A stretch of 64,000 nt of DNA from Corydoras sp. C115 (GCA_019802505.1 JAFMOC010000422.1:65001-129000), one strand, 5' to 3'; counted from the stretch's first letter, positions 35,127 to 43,722 are shown. Notes: generated by a model not told the origin, from the sequence alone. A program made the numbers and translations.

Positions 35127-36476
35127 ATTCATTCCCTTCTCCGTGTGTGTTCAGGTCGGCTATCCTAACGTTGGTAAAAGCTCCACCATCAACACCATCC
35201 ATTTTCAGGTCCACTTATAAGAAGGTTCTCTCCGAACTTTCCCATCTGTTTGTTTCTACACATACTGTACATACGTCCATTTTACTCTGGTCAGGAACCA
35301 TAACCACCACAGAGCAGTGTGGTACCAATGCTTTCAGTTCCATCACTGTGCAAAGATGCGTTTGCAGGACATCTGTTTGTGTTCGTACCCCTTGTTTGCT
35401 CCTCATACTTGTTCATGTCCTACAACCACAGGAGCAGTGGTTACACGTTCTCCAGTTGTAAAGATGGACTTCGTAGTTCTCCAATTCCAGACTGTAGTCC
35501 ATCTGTTTGTGTTTCTACAGCAGTACATACTGTATACGTCCATTTTTACTCTGTCTAATGGTCAGGACCTCAATAGTGGTACCACCACCACTTAGTGTAA
35601 AGAGAGCATCTGTTTGTGGTACATAGTGTACCATCCATGTTCTCAGTTCCACTTAGTGTAAAGATGGACTTTGTAGTTCTCAATTGCCGACTGTAGTCCA
35701 TCTGTTTGTGTTCTACAGTACATACTGTGTACGTCCATTTTACTCTGTTCTAATGGTCAGAACCCCAATAGTACCACCACAGAGCAGTGGTGGTACCATC
35801 CATGTTCTCAGTTCCACTTAGTGTAAAGATGGACTTTGTAGTTCTCAATTGCAGACTGTAGTCCATCTGTTGTGTTTGTAGTTCGTCTCCAATTGGTCAG
35901 ACTGTAGTCCATCTGTTTGTGTTCTACAGTACATACTGTGTATGTCCCCATTACTCTGTTCTAAGGGTCAGAACCCCAATAGTACAACCACAGAGCAGTG
36001 GTGGTACCATCCATGTTCTCAGTTCCACTTAGTGTAAAGATGGACTTTGTAGTTCTCCAATTGCAGACTGTAGTCCATCTGTTTGTGTTCTTCAGTACAT
36101 ACTGTGTACGTCCCCTTTACTCTGTTCTAATGGTCAGAACCCCAATAGTACCACCACAAAGCAGGGGTTATTTGGTGGGTGCAATAGTCCTATCCCAGCA
36201 GTGTCACTGAGGTGGAGAAATGAAACTACAAACCCCCCCTCATCACATCAGTGCCACTGCAGAACTGACAATAAACAATCCACCACCCAAATGATACCTG
36301 TTCTGTGATGCTCCTGACCAACAGAGAACCGAGAACCAACAGGGGACTAACAAACACCAGAACACAGATGGACTACAGTCTGGAATTATAAAACTACAAA
36401 GTCCATCTATATGATAAGTGGAGGTGTGTCCAGACTTTAGACCGGTGCTCTACATGCTGCTTGAGTGGAGTGTGTG

Positions 36477-36523
<47 letters not shown>

Positions 36524-39281
36524 CAGACTCTATTCGTGGAGCCTGACCTCTGTCTGTGTGACTGTCCCGGCCTCGTCATGCCTTCGTTTGTGTCCACTAA
36601 AGCCGAGATGATCTGTAGCGGGATTCTGCCGATCGATCAGATGCGAGACCACGTCCCGGCCGTTTCCCTCATATCCTTTCTCTGTTGGTTTTGCGTTCTC
36701 CTGCTCAGGGCGCAGCTGGTCCCACCGAGACCGGGATCCACCACCGTCACTGGAGAATTGACGTCTCACACTTCTCCAAATCCGCTCACTAGACATTTTA
36801 TCAGATGCACCCCCGTGTTTCTGCCCTCATTGTCTAGTTTACTATGATTTCTAACATCATGCACATGCACTTCGATGCATTTCGAGACTGGCACACTGTA
36901 TTCCATCTTTTTCTCAACGTTCTTGCTTATCTGCTTTCTAATGAGAGGGTCCCCACAGAGCAGGTCTTATGTGGGTGCTGATCTTCCCCCCAAATGGTCA
37001 CTGACAATAGAACGTAGAACAAGTCGATTTAGCTTCTAGTCTTAGCTTCTTCTTTAATTCAAGTACATTTGCCAGACGATACCACGAGCCGTGCTGGAGG
37101 GAACCTACGGGATCAATATAGTCAGACCGCGAGAGGACGAGGACCCGGACCGCCCTCCCACGTCAGAGGAACTGCTTTCAGCTTATGGATGTGCGTTGGT
37201 AACTGTACTCTCACCTTTGGTATTAGACATTAGCGTCCGTCTCTCAGTGCTGGGGATCCAGGTGTATGTCCCGTTCTGGGAGGTTCTCCTTGTGTCCATG
37301 TGGGTTTTCACTATGTTCTCTGGATTTTATTTACAATCCAAAAACATGGATTCAAATTACATTTACTTTTACATTTAGTCATTTAGCAGACGCTTTTATC
37401 CAAAGCGACTTACAAATGAGAACATCACAAGTCAGAAGTTATGAAAAAAACCAACTACACTGTAAATTCATCAAACCTGATTGTTATTTGATGGCGTCTT
37501 CAGTAGTTTCTTAAAACTGTTTAGTGATTCTGTCTTACGGACAGAGTTGGGAAGATTGTTCCACCGTTTTGCAGTGGCGAACGCCACGGGGTGAGAATTC
37601 GCTCCTCGGTGAGGTGGAACCACCAGGCGGCGATCATCACTGGAGCGAAGTGAACGAGTCGGAGTGTATTTTGAAAAGATAGAGTGAAGGTAGGAGGGGA
37701 AGATCCAGAAATGGTCCTGTAGGTCATTTTAAATTGGCTTTAAAATGACCCTCTATCCAAATTGGCCCTTTTTTTACACTGTAGATATGTATGTGCAAGT
37801 GAGTGTCCCCAGCGATGGATTGGCGCCCTGTCCTGGGTGTATCTACCCAGTGCCTAAAATGTTCTTCCATGGATGGGAATGGGGAAACGCCATCACCCCC
37901 CCCCCCCTCCCCCCGACCTTGGTATTAAATTAAATGCAAGATAATGAGATGAGATTAATGACATGATCTGACTTCCTCCTAATAATGTACCGTTTTCAGA
38001 CATGAGGGGCTTCATGACTGCACACGGTCAGCCAGACCAGTCCAGATGTTCCCGCTATGTCCTCAAAGACTACGTTAGTGTAAGTGTCCCGATGTTACGG
38101 TTCTAAATGTGTTTGGTCATGGGTATAAAATCGGATCGTGTTGGCTGCTAATGTTTTTAGGGAAAGCTGCTCTACTGCCATCCTCCCCCCCACATCCGTG
38201 CTGAAGACTTCCAGCCTCAGCATTTAAGGTTCGCGAGCAGAACAGCGGAGACGAGTCCCGACACGTGTCTCAGTAAGAAGCCCAGAGTCAAGCAGATCGA
38301 GAACCCGGTGGATAGAAACTTCTTTCATCAGGTACCCAGTTAAAAATACGATGCCTGTATATGTTGAACTGTTGAATGTTAATGTGATGTAATATGAGAT
38401 TGATGCTGATGCTGTGTCGGCATCTGAGGAGGAACATGTAGGTGAGGACTCTCAATAGGGGTGAGCTGCAATATTCGACGATCGGAGAACCGTCGTCGAC
38501 TATGAACCTCATAGTCGAATGTACCATTTTGACCACATGGGGGCGCCCATGGCTGCTGCTAAGCATTAGTTTCTACATGAATTGTCTCTGTTTTCGTTAT
38601 ATATATATAGCCTTTTGTCAAATAAAATCATCCTAATTTCTGTTAATATTTTGTTTAATGATGTGTGTGCTTTAACAATAGGCTACACATTAATAAAGCA
38701 AGTAAAATATAAAAAAATATATTTTTACAAAACCACGCTTATAGCGCCATCTTGTGGTGAAATTTTAACTGATCCGACTATCAGTCGACTATAGGGAAAA
38801 TCTGACGAATCAGATTCGACTATGAAAATCCTTAGTTGAAGACACCCCTAACTCTCAATAAACCAAAGCAGGGAGGGGGTTGTGTTGAGAGGACAGACTT
38901 GGGAGCTGTGTACTGTATACTTTAGCGGTGCCACCATCAAGCTTCCATTCCTGTTGTTTCTGTACTTTATAAAGACTTTATAATTTATTTTAAATACAAG
39001 CACACAGACCGCTGTGGAACCAACAGCATGTTATTGACGCCCACAGTTTCTTTTGCAACTTAAAATGGGAGTTTTGACCCGCCGTGTTTGAACTCTTATA
39101 GGAAAATGTCCGCGCGCTTACCAAAGGGGTGCAGATGGTGATGGGCTACAAGCCTGGCAGTGGCCCCCAGATGCACGGCAAAGCGGACCAGCAGCCACAA
39201 GCCGGAAAATCCTGGAAGAAGCACGGCAACCGGAACAAGAAGGAGAAGGTCCGAAGACTAAACAAACATCTGGATGCTTGA
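26862..39281 (+). CDS. lsg1: LSG1, large-subunit GTPase 1 (14 coding exons)
   Basis: Coding exons: 26862-26963, 28351-28477, 29362-29482, 29571-29657, 31965-32051, 32194-32254, 32335-32511, 33579-33899, 35155-35208, 36527-36670, 37067-37190, 38000-38079, 38161-38331, 39102-39281; all phases agree and give 611 codons. LSG1 is the circularly permuted GTPase that drives release of the export adaptor NMD3 from cytoplasmic pre-60S subunits. Motif order is permuted as expected: G4 NKAD (residues 213-216), G5 SAL (241-243), G1 GYPNVGKS (363-370), G3 DCPG (391-394). The N-terminus has the basic MGKKRGRGEG and the conserved LHTSELNDGYEWGRLNLQSV. The C-terminus is lysine-rich (KKHGNRNKKEKVRR). Odd: the G2/switch I segment expected after residue 376 is absent (see exon 9). 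Intron 10 is of the AT-AC class. Human LSG1 is about 658 residues (from memory); besides the exon 9 gap, the shortfall lies mainly in the acidic linker. Confidence 0.96.
27121..28176 (+). repeat. (CTGT/CTGA)n array in lsg1 intron 1
   Basis: More than 1 kb of CTGT and CTGA tetranucleotides in higher-order blocks ('gtctgtctgtgactgactgt'). Near-identical blocks recur at about 27.2-27.5 and 27.6-27.9 kb. The 311-codon minus-strand frame across it (DRQTDRQSQ) is a by-product. Confidence 0.92.
28351..28477 (+). CDS. lsg1: lsg1 coding exon 2
   Basis: Encodes LHTSELNDGYEWGRLNLQSV and onward to GTEFVA. Acceptor CTCCAG, donor GTCAGT; ends in phase 1. Confidence 0.95.
28518..28965 (-). mobile_element. 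SINE-A copy with ~85-base poly-G
   Basis: In lsg1 intron 2. The normal short G-run has grown to about 85 bases (28565-28651), and the CACT run near 28735-28766 is also expanded. The right end carries the 'catgactgtatatattc' spacer of the dimer form. Confidence 0.9.
28985..29325 (-). mobile_element. SINE-A copy, second half of dimer
   Basis: In lsg1 intron 2. Its head lacks the 'tagcg' before 'ctgagagg' (reads 'aatccccactgagagg'), a mark shared with the copy at 31.3-31.6 kb. Confidence 0.9.
29362..29482 (+). CDS. lsg1: lsg1 coding exon 3
   Basis: Encodes EKLNVKWVPAEARSGLLTAE to IPRR. Its donor (AG|GTTCTA) is weak. Its first ~24 bases and upstream flank are duplicated at 31649-31715. Confidence 0.93.
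29571..29657 (+). CDS. lsg1: lsg1 coding exon 4
   Basis: Encodes PPWDKSTSPELLQQAERDGF and LTWRREL. Acceptor CTATTCCAG, donor GTGAGG; only 88 bases after exon 3. Confidence 0.93.
29745..30579 (-). mobile_element. hAT-N element split by another hAT-N
   Basis: In lsg1 intron 4. Ends are TAGGGGTGTCTTCAACTAAG on the left and GCTCACCCATA on the right. Target duplication GTAAACAG at 29737-29744 and 30580-30587, the 8 bp expected for hAT. Interrupted by an inverted copy of the same family at 30014-30414. No transposase frame. Confidence 0.88.
30014..30414 (+). mobile_element. hAT-N element nested in hAT-N
   Basis: Inserted in a TA run of the outer element with ATATATAT on both sides (30006-30013, 30415-30422). 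Its orientation is opposite to the host element, so the two form long inverted repeats. Has an expanded A-rich segment at about 30213-30290. Confidence 0.87.
30602..30822 (-). mobile_element. SINE-B copy
   Basis: Full reverse copy in lsg1 intron 4: CATTTACATTTGG tail, AAAGCGACTTACAAGGTGAA, 'ttgctcaaggacccacactg', box B as GGGATTTGAACCCC and box A as CCACTGAGCTACCAC. Confidence 0.88.
30935..31285 (-). mobile_element. SINE-A copy
   Basis: Full length, in lsg1 intron 4. Confidence 0.9.
31289..31648 (-). mobile_element. SINE-A copy linked to duplicated exon 3
   Basis: Shares the private head deletion of the copy at 28985-29325 and is followed by the same intron and exon sequence, so the two are parts of one duplicated block. 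Confidence 0.9.
31649..31715 (+). pseudogene. Partial duplicate of lsg1 exon 3
   Basis: Repeats the end of intron 2 ('gttgctcatttct', 'ttcaatcattcag') and the first ~24 bases of exon 3 (AGAAGCTCAACGTCAAGTGG), with one synonymous change, an extra 'atctct' in the intron part, and an abrupt end in a SINE-A fragment. The acceptor AG at 31690-31691 is intact and no exon 3 donor follows. A decoy splice site inside intron 4. Confidence 0.9.
31716..31905 (-). mobile_element. SINE-A middle fragment
   Basis: Starts at the breakpoint of the exon 3 duplicate and lacks both tail and head. Confidence 0.82.
31965..32051 (+). CDS. lsg1: lsg1 coding exon 5
   Basis: Encodes LEEEQKLILTPFERNLDFWR and QLWRVIER. 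Acceptor GTTAG, donor GTGAGT. Confidence 0.95.
32194..32254 (+). CDS. lsg1: lsg1 coding exon 6
   Basis: Encodes SDIVVQIVDARNPLLFRCPD L; the IVDARNPL stretch is a hallmark of the permuted GTPases. Donor GTACGT. Confidence 0.95.
32335..32511 (+). CDS. lsg1: lsg1 coding exon 7 (G4 and G5 motifs)
   Basis: Contains NKAD and FWSAL. Acceptor CATCAG, donor GTCAGA; phase 0 at both ends. Confidence 0.95.
32522..32866 (-). mobile_element. SINE-A copy, dimer chain 1
   Basis: In lsg1 intron 7. Its changed head ('ccactacatcaccttgccaccc') is shared with the next copy, and both are followed by the 'atgactgtatatattcattc' spacer. Confidence 0.9.
32887..33229 (-). mobile_element. SINE-A copy, dimer chain 2
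   Basis: Nearly the same as its left neighbour, including 'taggttcgcagcgggg' near the 3' end, so this is a recent tandem duplication. Confidence 0.9.
33246..33530 (-). mobile_element. SINE-A copy, dimer chain 3
   Basis: Internal deletion joins 'cccggagga' to 'gacacgggg' and then to the head, losing box B. It ends 50 bases before exon 8. Confidence 0.88.
33579..33899 (+). CDS. lsg1: lsg1 coding exon 8 (acidic linker)
   Basis: Encodes the Glu/Asp/Ser-rich insert between the G5 and G1 motifs and ends in EEHLTVGL before the donor GTAAAG. The acceptor is a weak TTGAAG and the exon start is inferred from phase. Confidence 0.9.
33917..33997 (+). repeat. (GT)n, ~40 units
   Basis: Starts 18 bases past the exon 8 donor. 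Confidence 0.95.
33998..35126 (+). repeat. Three ~378-bp units each ending in (GT)n
   Basis: In lsg1 intron 8. Units start at about 33998, 34376 and 34755 with AAGTTCAAGTTATTTATTT. They contain GCTTTTTACAACAGTACAT, 'agcaagccgaagc', 'ggcaagaaaaaactccct', 'ggaagaaaccttgtgaggac' and 'gaccgccttgtcaggttcca', and end in GT runs (34328-34362, 34702-34741, 35083-35125). I know the 'gctttttacaac' block as a common teleost interspersed repeat, but I cannot name it. Confidence 0.88.
35155..35208 (+). CDS. lsg1: lsg1 coding exon 9 (G1 motif; G2 segment missing)
   Basis: Reads VGYPNVGKSSTINTIHFQ. In LSG1 proteins the P-loop Ser-Thr-Ile-Asn is followed by a ~16-residue segment with KKVSVSATPGHTK before HFQ. 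Here Ile (ATC, ends 35199) is joined directly to His (CAT, from 35200). Acceptor GTTCAG and donor CAG|GTCCAC are usable and the phase to exon 10 is right, so a 48-nt in-frame loss inside the exon is the simplest reading. No sequence for the missing part appears in the flanking introns. Confidence 0.93.
35281..36180 (+). repeat. ~175-205-bp tandem array in lsg1 intron 9
   Basis: Units beginning 'aaagatggacttygtagttc' at about 35459, 35660, 35826 and 36036, plus a worn unit before. Each holds GACTGTAGTCCATCTGTTTG, 'cagtacatactgtgtacgtcc', 'taatggtcagaacccc' and 'tagtaccaccacagagcag'. Built from the Tc1-N internal block. Confidence 0.85.
36181..36440 (-). mobile_element. Tc1-N copy
   Basis: Reverse copy of the 9.85-kb element, continuing from the tandem array and ending 'ataagtggaggtgtgtccag'. 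Confidence 0.6.
36467..36521 (+). repeat. (GT)n against the exon 10 acceptor
   Basis: A TG run replaces a normal polypyrimidine tract and ends at 'tttcag'. Confidence 0.95.
36527..36670 (+). CDS. lsg1: lsg1 coding exon 10 (G3 motif)
   Basis: Encodes TLFVEPDLCLCDCPGLVMPS then FVSTKAEMICSGILP to VPAVSL. Ends at a U12-type donor (ATATCCTTTC), not GT. Confidence 0.95.
36671..37066 (+). other. U12-type AT-AC intron (lsg1 intron 10)
   Basis: Donor /ATATCCTTTC matches the minor-spliceosome consensus. The acceptor is AC (AAGTAC|ATTTGCCAG). A branch-site match TTCTTTAAT (7 of 9 to TTCCTTAAC) lies at 37050-37058, with the A about 9 bases from the end. The reading frame VSL|ICQTIPR agrees exactly with the LSG1 family (VSLVCQNIPR), and no GT-AG pair does so. 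Confidence 0.92.
37067..37190 (+). CDS. lsg1: lsg1 coding exon 11
   Basis: Encodes ICQTIPRAVLEGTYGINIV and PREDEDPDRPPTSEELLSAYG. Donor T|GTGCGT, phase 1. Confidence 0.94.
37353..37735 (-). mobile_element. L2-type LINE 3' end
   Basis: In lsg1 intron 11. Minus-strand remains of a reverse-transcriptase ORF C-terminus (frame with RSLRSSDDR-, WWNHLPNSV-type residues) and the tail with TTAGCAGACGCTTTTATCC and AAAGCGACTTACAAATGAGA. Heavily mutated and 5' truncated. The same element occurs four more times at 56.8-58.5 kb. Confidence 0.8.
37770..37920 (+). mobile_element. Diverged SINE-A 3' fragment
   Basis: 'ccagcgatggattggcgccc', the 'ctgggtgtatctacccag' block and a C-rich run are clear. Confidence 0.7.
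38000..38079 (+). CDS. lsg1: lsg1 coding exon 12
   Basis: Encodes MRGFMTAHGQPDQSRCSRYV and LKDYVS. Donor GTAAGT. Confidence 0.95.
38161..38331 (+). CDS. lsg1: lsg1 coding exon 13
   Basis: Encodes GKLLYCHPPPHIRAEDFQPQ to NPVDRNFFHQ. Donor GTACCC is weak at +4 to +6. Confidence 0.94.
38456..38850 (+). mobile_element. hAT-N element
   Basis: In lsg1 intron 13. Ends TAGGGGTGAGCTGCAATATT and TTGAAGACACCCCTA; ACTCTCAA duplicated at 38448-38455 and 38851-38858. About 395 bp, no coding capacity. The internal 'gactatgaacctcatagtcg' and 'gactatcagtcgactatag' blocks are short palindromes. Confidence 0.92.
39102..39281 (+). CDS. lsg1: lsg1 coding exon 14 and stop
   Basis: Encodes ENVRALTKGVQMVMGYKPGS and the basic C-terminus, TGA at 39279-39281. 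Acceptor CTTATAG. Confidence 0.95.
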   Translation, partial: ENVRALTKGVQMVMGYKPGSGPQMHGKADQQPQAGKSWKKHGNRNKKEKVRRLNKHLDA

Positions 39282-39366
39282 CCCACGGTTTCCGGCTCAG
39301 CACCGCATTTGTAAACAAGACAGAGCTGATTGTCATGCGGGGGCAGTACACATGTCCACATCTGCT

Positions 39367-39372
39367 AATAAA
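39367..39372 (+). terminator. lsg1 poly(A) signal
   Basis: AATAAA 86 bases past the stop codon. Confidence 0.75.
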
Positions 39373-39457
39373 AACATCTGTGTGAAGAACGTCAAACAAC
39401 TGAATGATGTGAAAACAGAACTCTGGCCTCTTTTTATAATTCAGTATGATTCTGTAG

Positions 39458-39803
39458 GCGGCACGGTGGCTTAGTGGTTAACACGTTCTCCTCTCAGCAC
39501 TAGGGATTCCCGGTTCGAATCCCCATCTGGGTGGAGTTTGCATGTTCTCCCCATGTCCACGTGGGTTTCCTCCGGGTTCTCCGGTTTCCTCCCAGAGTCC
39601 AAAAACATGGATCAAGTCAATTGAATTCCCCAAATTGCCCCATATAGAGTGTGTGTGTGAGTGAGTGTGTGCCCAGCGATGGATTAGCACCCTGTTCTGG
39701 GTCTATCTGCCCAGCGCCCGAAACGTTCTCCCCTGGATGGGCATGGGGAACCCCCCCCCCGCGACCCTGATAGAGGATAAAGCGGAAGATAATGAACGAA
39801 TGA
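39458..39803 (+). mobile_element. SINE-A copy, first half of dimer
   Basis: Joined to the next copy by the 'atatatacagtcatggg' spacer. Confidence 0.9.
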
Positions 39804-39819
39804 ATATATACAGTCATGG

Positions 39820-40122
39820 GTGGCAATGTGATATAGTGGTTGGCATGTTCTCCTCTCAGCACTAGGGATTCCCAGTTCGAATCCCCATCTGGGTGGAGTT
39901 TCCATGTTCTCCCCGTGTCTGCGTGGGTTTCCTCTGGGTTCTCCGGTTTCCTCCCACAGTCCAAAAACATGGATCAAGTCAATTGAGTTCTCCAAATTGC
40001 CCCATATAGAGTGTGTTTGTGTCTGGGTGCCCAGCGATAGATTGGCGTCCTGTCCTGGGTGTATCTGCCCAGCGCTCGAAACATTCTCCCCTGGATGGGC
40101 ATGGGGAACCCTCCTGACCTTG
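39820..40122 (+). mobile_element. SINE-A copy, second half of dimer
   Basis: Box A is changed (gtgatatagtgg), matching the altered heads of the reverse dimers in lsg1 intron 7. 3' end lost. Confidence 0.87.
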
Positions 40123-40367
40123 TACTGGGTAATTTCTCAGATCACAAACTGAATTGATAACCCCATTTCGGAATCCTATGATTTTTTATTTTTTTTACTG
40201 AAGCTGAATCATGTGATTAAGATGACAAACAAAAAAAAAGTAAGTGGGGAGGTAACTGTTTACAAATGGAGTTAAATTACAACAATAAACCAATTTTTTT
40301 CCATCATCACATAGCGTTACCATTTTTAATGAGTAAGTTTTTAATTTTATGTGATATGTTATATATA
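40123..40367. other. AT-rich single-copy stretch
   Basis: Nothing recognised. Confidence 0.4.
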
Positions 40368-40713
40368 GGCGGCACGGTGGCTTAGTGGTCAGCACGTTAG
40401 CCTCTCAGCGCTAGAGATTCCCGGTTCGAATCCCCATCTGGGTGGAGTTTCCATGTTCTCCCCGTGTCTGCGTGGGTTTCCTCCGGGTTCTTCGGTTTCC
40501 TCCCACAGTCCAAAAACAAGGATTAAGTCAATTGAGTTCTCCAAATTGCCCCATATAGAGTGTGTCTGTGTGTGTGTGTGTGTGCCCAGCGATAGATTGG
40601 CGTCCTGTCCTGGGTGTATCTGCCCAGCGCCCGAAACATTCTCCCCTGGATGGGCATGGGGACCCCCCCCCGACCCTAATAGAGGATAAAGTGGGAGATA
40701 ATGAATGAATGAA
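40368..40713 (+). mobile_element. SINE-A copy
   Basis: Full length with ATGA tail. Part of a run of plus-strand copies from 39.46 to 41.60 kb. Confidence 0.9.
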
Positions 40714-40738
40714 TTTTATATAAATGTTACATAACGTG

Positions 40739-41090
40739 GGGCGGCATGGTGGCTTAGTGGTTAGCATGTTCTCCTCTCAGCACTAGTGATTCCCGGTTTG
40801 AATCCCAATCTGGGTGGAGTTTCCATGCTCTCCCCGTGTCCGCGTGGGTTTCCTCCGGGTTCTCCGCTTTCCTCCCACAGTCCAAAAACATGGATTAAGG
40901 TCAAGTGAATTCTCCAAATTGCCCCATATAGTGTGTGTGAGTGAGTGTGTGTCCAGCGATAGACTGGCGTCCTGTCCTGGGTGTATCTACCCAGCGCCCG
41001 AAACATTCTCCCCTGGATGGGCATGGGGAACCCCCCCCCCCCCCCCGACCCTAATAGAGGATAAATCAGAAGATAATGGAAGGATGGACG
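40739..41090 (+). mobile_element. SINE-A copy
   Basis: Full length. Shares 'ttaaggtcaagtgaattctcc' and 'catatagtgtgtgtgagtg' with the next copy, so the pair is a tandem duplication. Confidence 0.9.
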
Positions 41091-41091
41091 G

Positions 41092-41374
41092 GCCGGCACG
41101 GTGGCTTAGTGGTTAGCACGTTCGCTTCTTCGCCTCTTCCCGGTTCGAATCCCAATCTGGGTGGAGTTTCCATGTTCTCCCCGTGTCCGCGTGGGTTTCC
41201 TACGGGTTCTCCGGTTTCCTCCCACAGTCCAAAAACATGGATTAAGGTCAAGTGAATTCTCCACATTGCCCCATATAGTGTGTGTGAGTGAGTGTGTGTC
41301 AAGTGATAGATTGGCCCCCTGTCCTGGGTCTATCTACCCAGCGCACGAAACGTTCTCCCCTGGATGGGCATGGG
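41092..41374 (+). mobile_element. SINE-A copy, fused to a second
   Basis: Breaks off at 'gatgggcatggg', where the body of another copy (41375-41602) begins: a homologous-recombination type of join. Confidence 0.88.
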
Positions 41375-41602
41375 AAGTTTCCATGTTCTCCCCGTGTCCA
41401 CGTGAGTTTCCTCCGGGTTCTCTGCTTTCCTCCCACAGTCCAAAAACATGGATCAAGATCAATTGAATGCTCCAAATTGCCCCATATAGAGTGTGTCTGT
41501 GTGAGTGAGTGTGTGCCCAGTGATAGATTGCCCCCCTGTTCTGGGTGTATCTGCTCTGCGACCCTAGTAGAGGATAAAAGTGGAAGATGATGGATGGATG
41601 GA
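41375..41602 (+). mobile_element. SINE-A copy, head missing
   Basis: Continues from the fusion point to an ATGG tail. Confidence 0.85.
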
Positions 41603-41810
41603 ACTTCCATAACATTGGGAATCAATTAGCACTGCGGAGTCGACTCCTAACGCTGTCAGATTGCCACAGGTTTGAAGAATCGGCTTCGGAATCAATTGCC
41701 CTAAACGGTTCTTGAATACTTTGCTTGTTTTGGCGGCGTGAAGTGGCTTTTAACTGCCCCACCCCCCCTTCACTAAAATGTCATATTGAAATTTGTTAAA
41801 GAACTTGAAA

Positions 41811-41944
41811 ATGAAGTTATTTGAGGTGCTTCTGCCCTGGTGGAGTGAGCTCCGGAGCCGCTGTCGCAGCCCGCTGAGCCCCGGCTTTCTGCCCGCGGCT
41901 CTCGGCGTCTCCTCGGCTTCATGCCTCGTAGCGTCTTTCTCAGT
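41811..41944 (+). CDS. tmem44: tmem44 coding exon 1
   Basis: MKLFEVLLPWWSELRSRCRS and a hydrophobic stretch. Donor CAGT|GTAAGT, phase 2. Confidence 0.82.
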
Positions 41945-43688
41945 GTAAGTGACGGCGGCGTCATGGCGTCGTTACGGAGGTTAATTGGACTTCATCGTGT
42001 CTGCTGTGCTCCTCAGACTTTGGTGTGAGAGGTGTAAGTTCAGGACGGAGCTCGGGCCTGCGGGCGGGGTGCTGTACGGTCTGGTCGGGAACCTGTGTAA
42101 CGTGGCGGGAGCGTTCCTCTCCAACCAGCCGCTTCTCTTAGTGAGTCCGAAACAAGAGCAAGCGTTTGCATTTCTCTCACATTTATTCAGATCCTAACTT
42201 ATTTTATTATTATTATTCCTTCCAGCGCCTCATGGCGTCTCTTATGATCTTACTCGATGCCGCACACTTGGTTGTTGTTACCTTACCCGCCTGTTGGCGG
42301 CGATACTCCAAAACTGGTATGACGCTTTAGAACACAAACACTCCATATACTATATAGACGCACTTTGTAGTTCTACATAACAGACTGTAGTCTTATTTTT
42401 TGGTTCCATCCATCCATTATCTTCCGCTTTATCATATATTAGTGTCGTGGGGAGAGGGGGGGGTTCCACATCCACGCGAGAACTTTTCGGGCGCTGGGCA
42501 GACACACCCAGGACAGGGCACCGATCTATCTCTGGATACACACACAGACACACTCTATATTGGGCATTTTGGAGAACTCAATTGACCTTGATCCATATTT
42601 TTGAACTGTGGGAGGTAAACCGGAGTACCCGGAGGAAACCCACGCGGACACGGGGAGAACATGGAAACTCCACCCAGATGGGGATTCGAACCGGGAATCC
42701 CAAGCGCTGAGAGGAGAACATGCCAACCACTAAGCCACCGTGGCACCTCTTTTTTTGGTGGCGGTAGCTCACAACACACCTTACTGCAGCACTACCACAT
42801 CATTCATTCATTCATTATCTCCCGCTTTATCCTCTATAGAGTCGCGGTGGGGTTCCCCATGCCCATCCAGGGGAGAACGTTTCGGGCGCTGGGCAGACAG
42901 ACCGAGGACAGGGCGCCAATCCATCGCTGGGCACACACTCACTCACACACACACTCTATATGGGGCAATTTGGAGAACTCAATTGACTTGATCCATGTTT
43001 TTGGTCTGTGGGAGGAAACCGGAGAACCCGGAGGAAACCCACATGGACACGGGGAAAACATGGAAACTCCACCCAGATGGGAATTCGAACCGGGAATCCC
43101 TAGCCCTGAGAGGAGAACGTGCCAACCACTAAGCCACCCAAATAGTACCTACCCTGGGGGGGGGGGGTCTTGAGTAATGAATCAGATGGACTTCAGACTG
43201 TAATTGTAGGACTGCAGCTTTATGGTCAGTGGAACTGATTCAATGTAGACTTTGTGTAGAAATGAGATGTATTCAGTAGGGGTGAGCTGCAATATTCGAC
43301 GATTCGATTCGGAGAACCGTAGTCGACTATGAACCTCATAGTCGAATGTACCATTTTGACCACATGGGGGCGCCCATGGCTGCTGCTAAGCATTAGTTTT
43401 TACATGAAATGTCTTTGTTTTCGTTATATCTATAGCCTTTTGTCAAATAAAATCATCCTAATTTCTGTTAATATTTTTTTTAAATGATGTGTGCGCTTTA
43501 ACAATAGGCTACACATTAATAAAGCAAGTAAAATATAAAAAACCACGCTTATAGCCCTATCTTGTGGTGAAATTTTAACTGATTCGACTATCAGTCGACT
43601 ATAGGGAAAATCTGACGAATCAGATTCGACTATGAAAATCCTTAATTGAAGACACCCCTAGTATTTAGGGACTCTTATCTGGCCCTTG

Positions 43689-43722
<34 letters not shown>

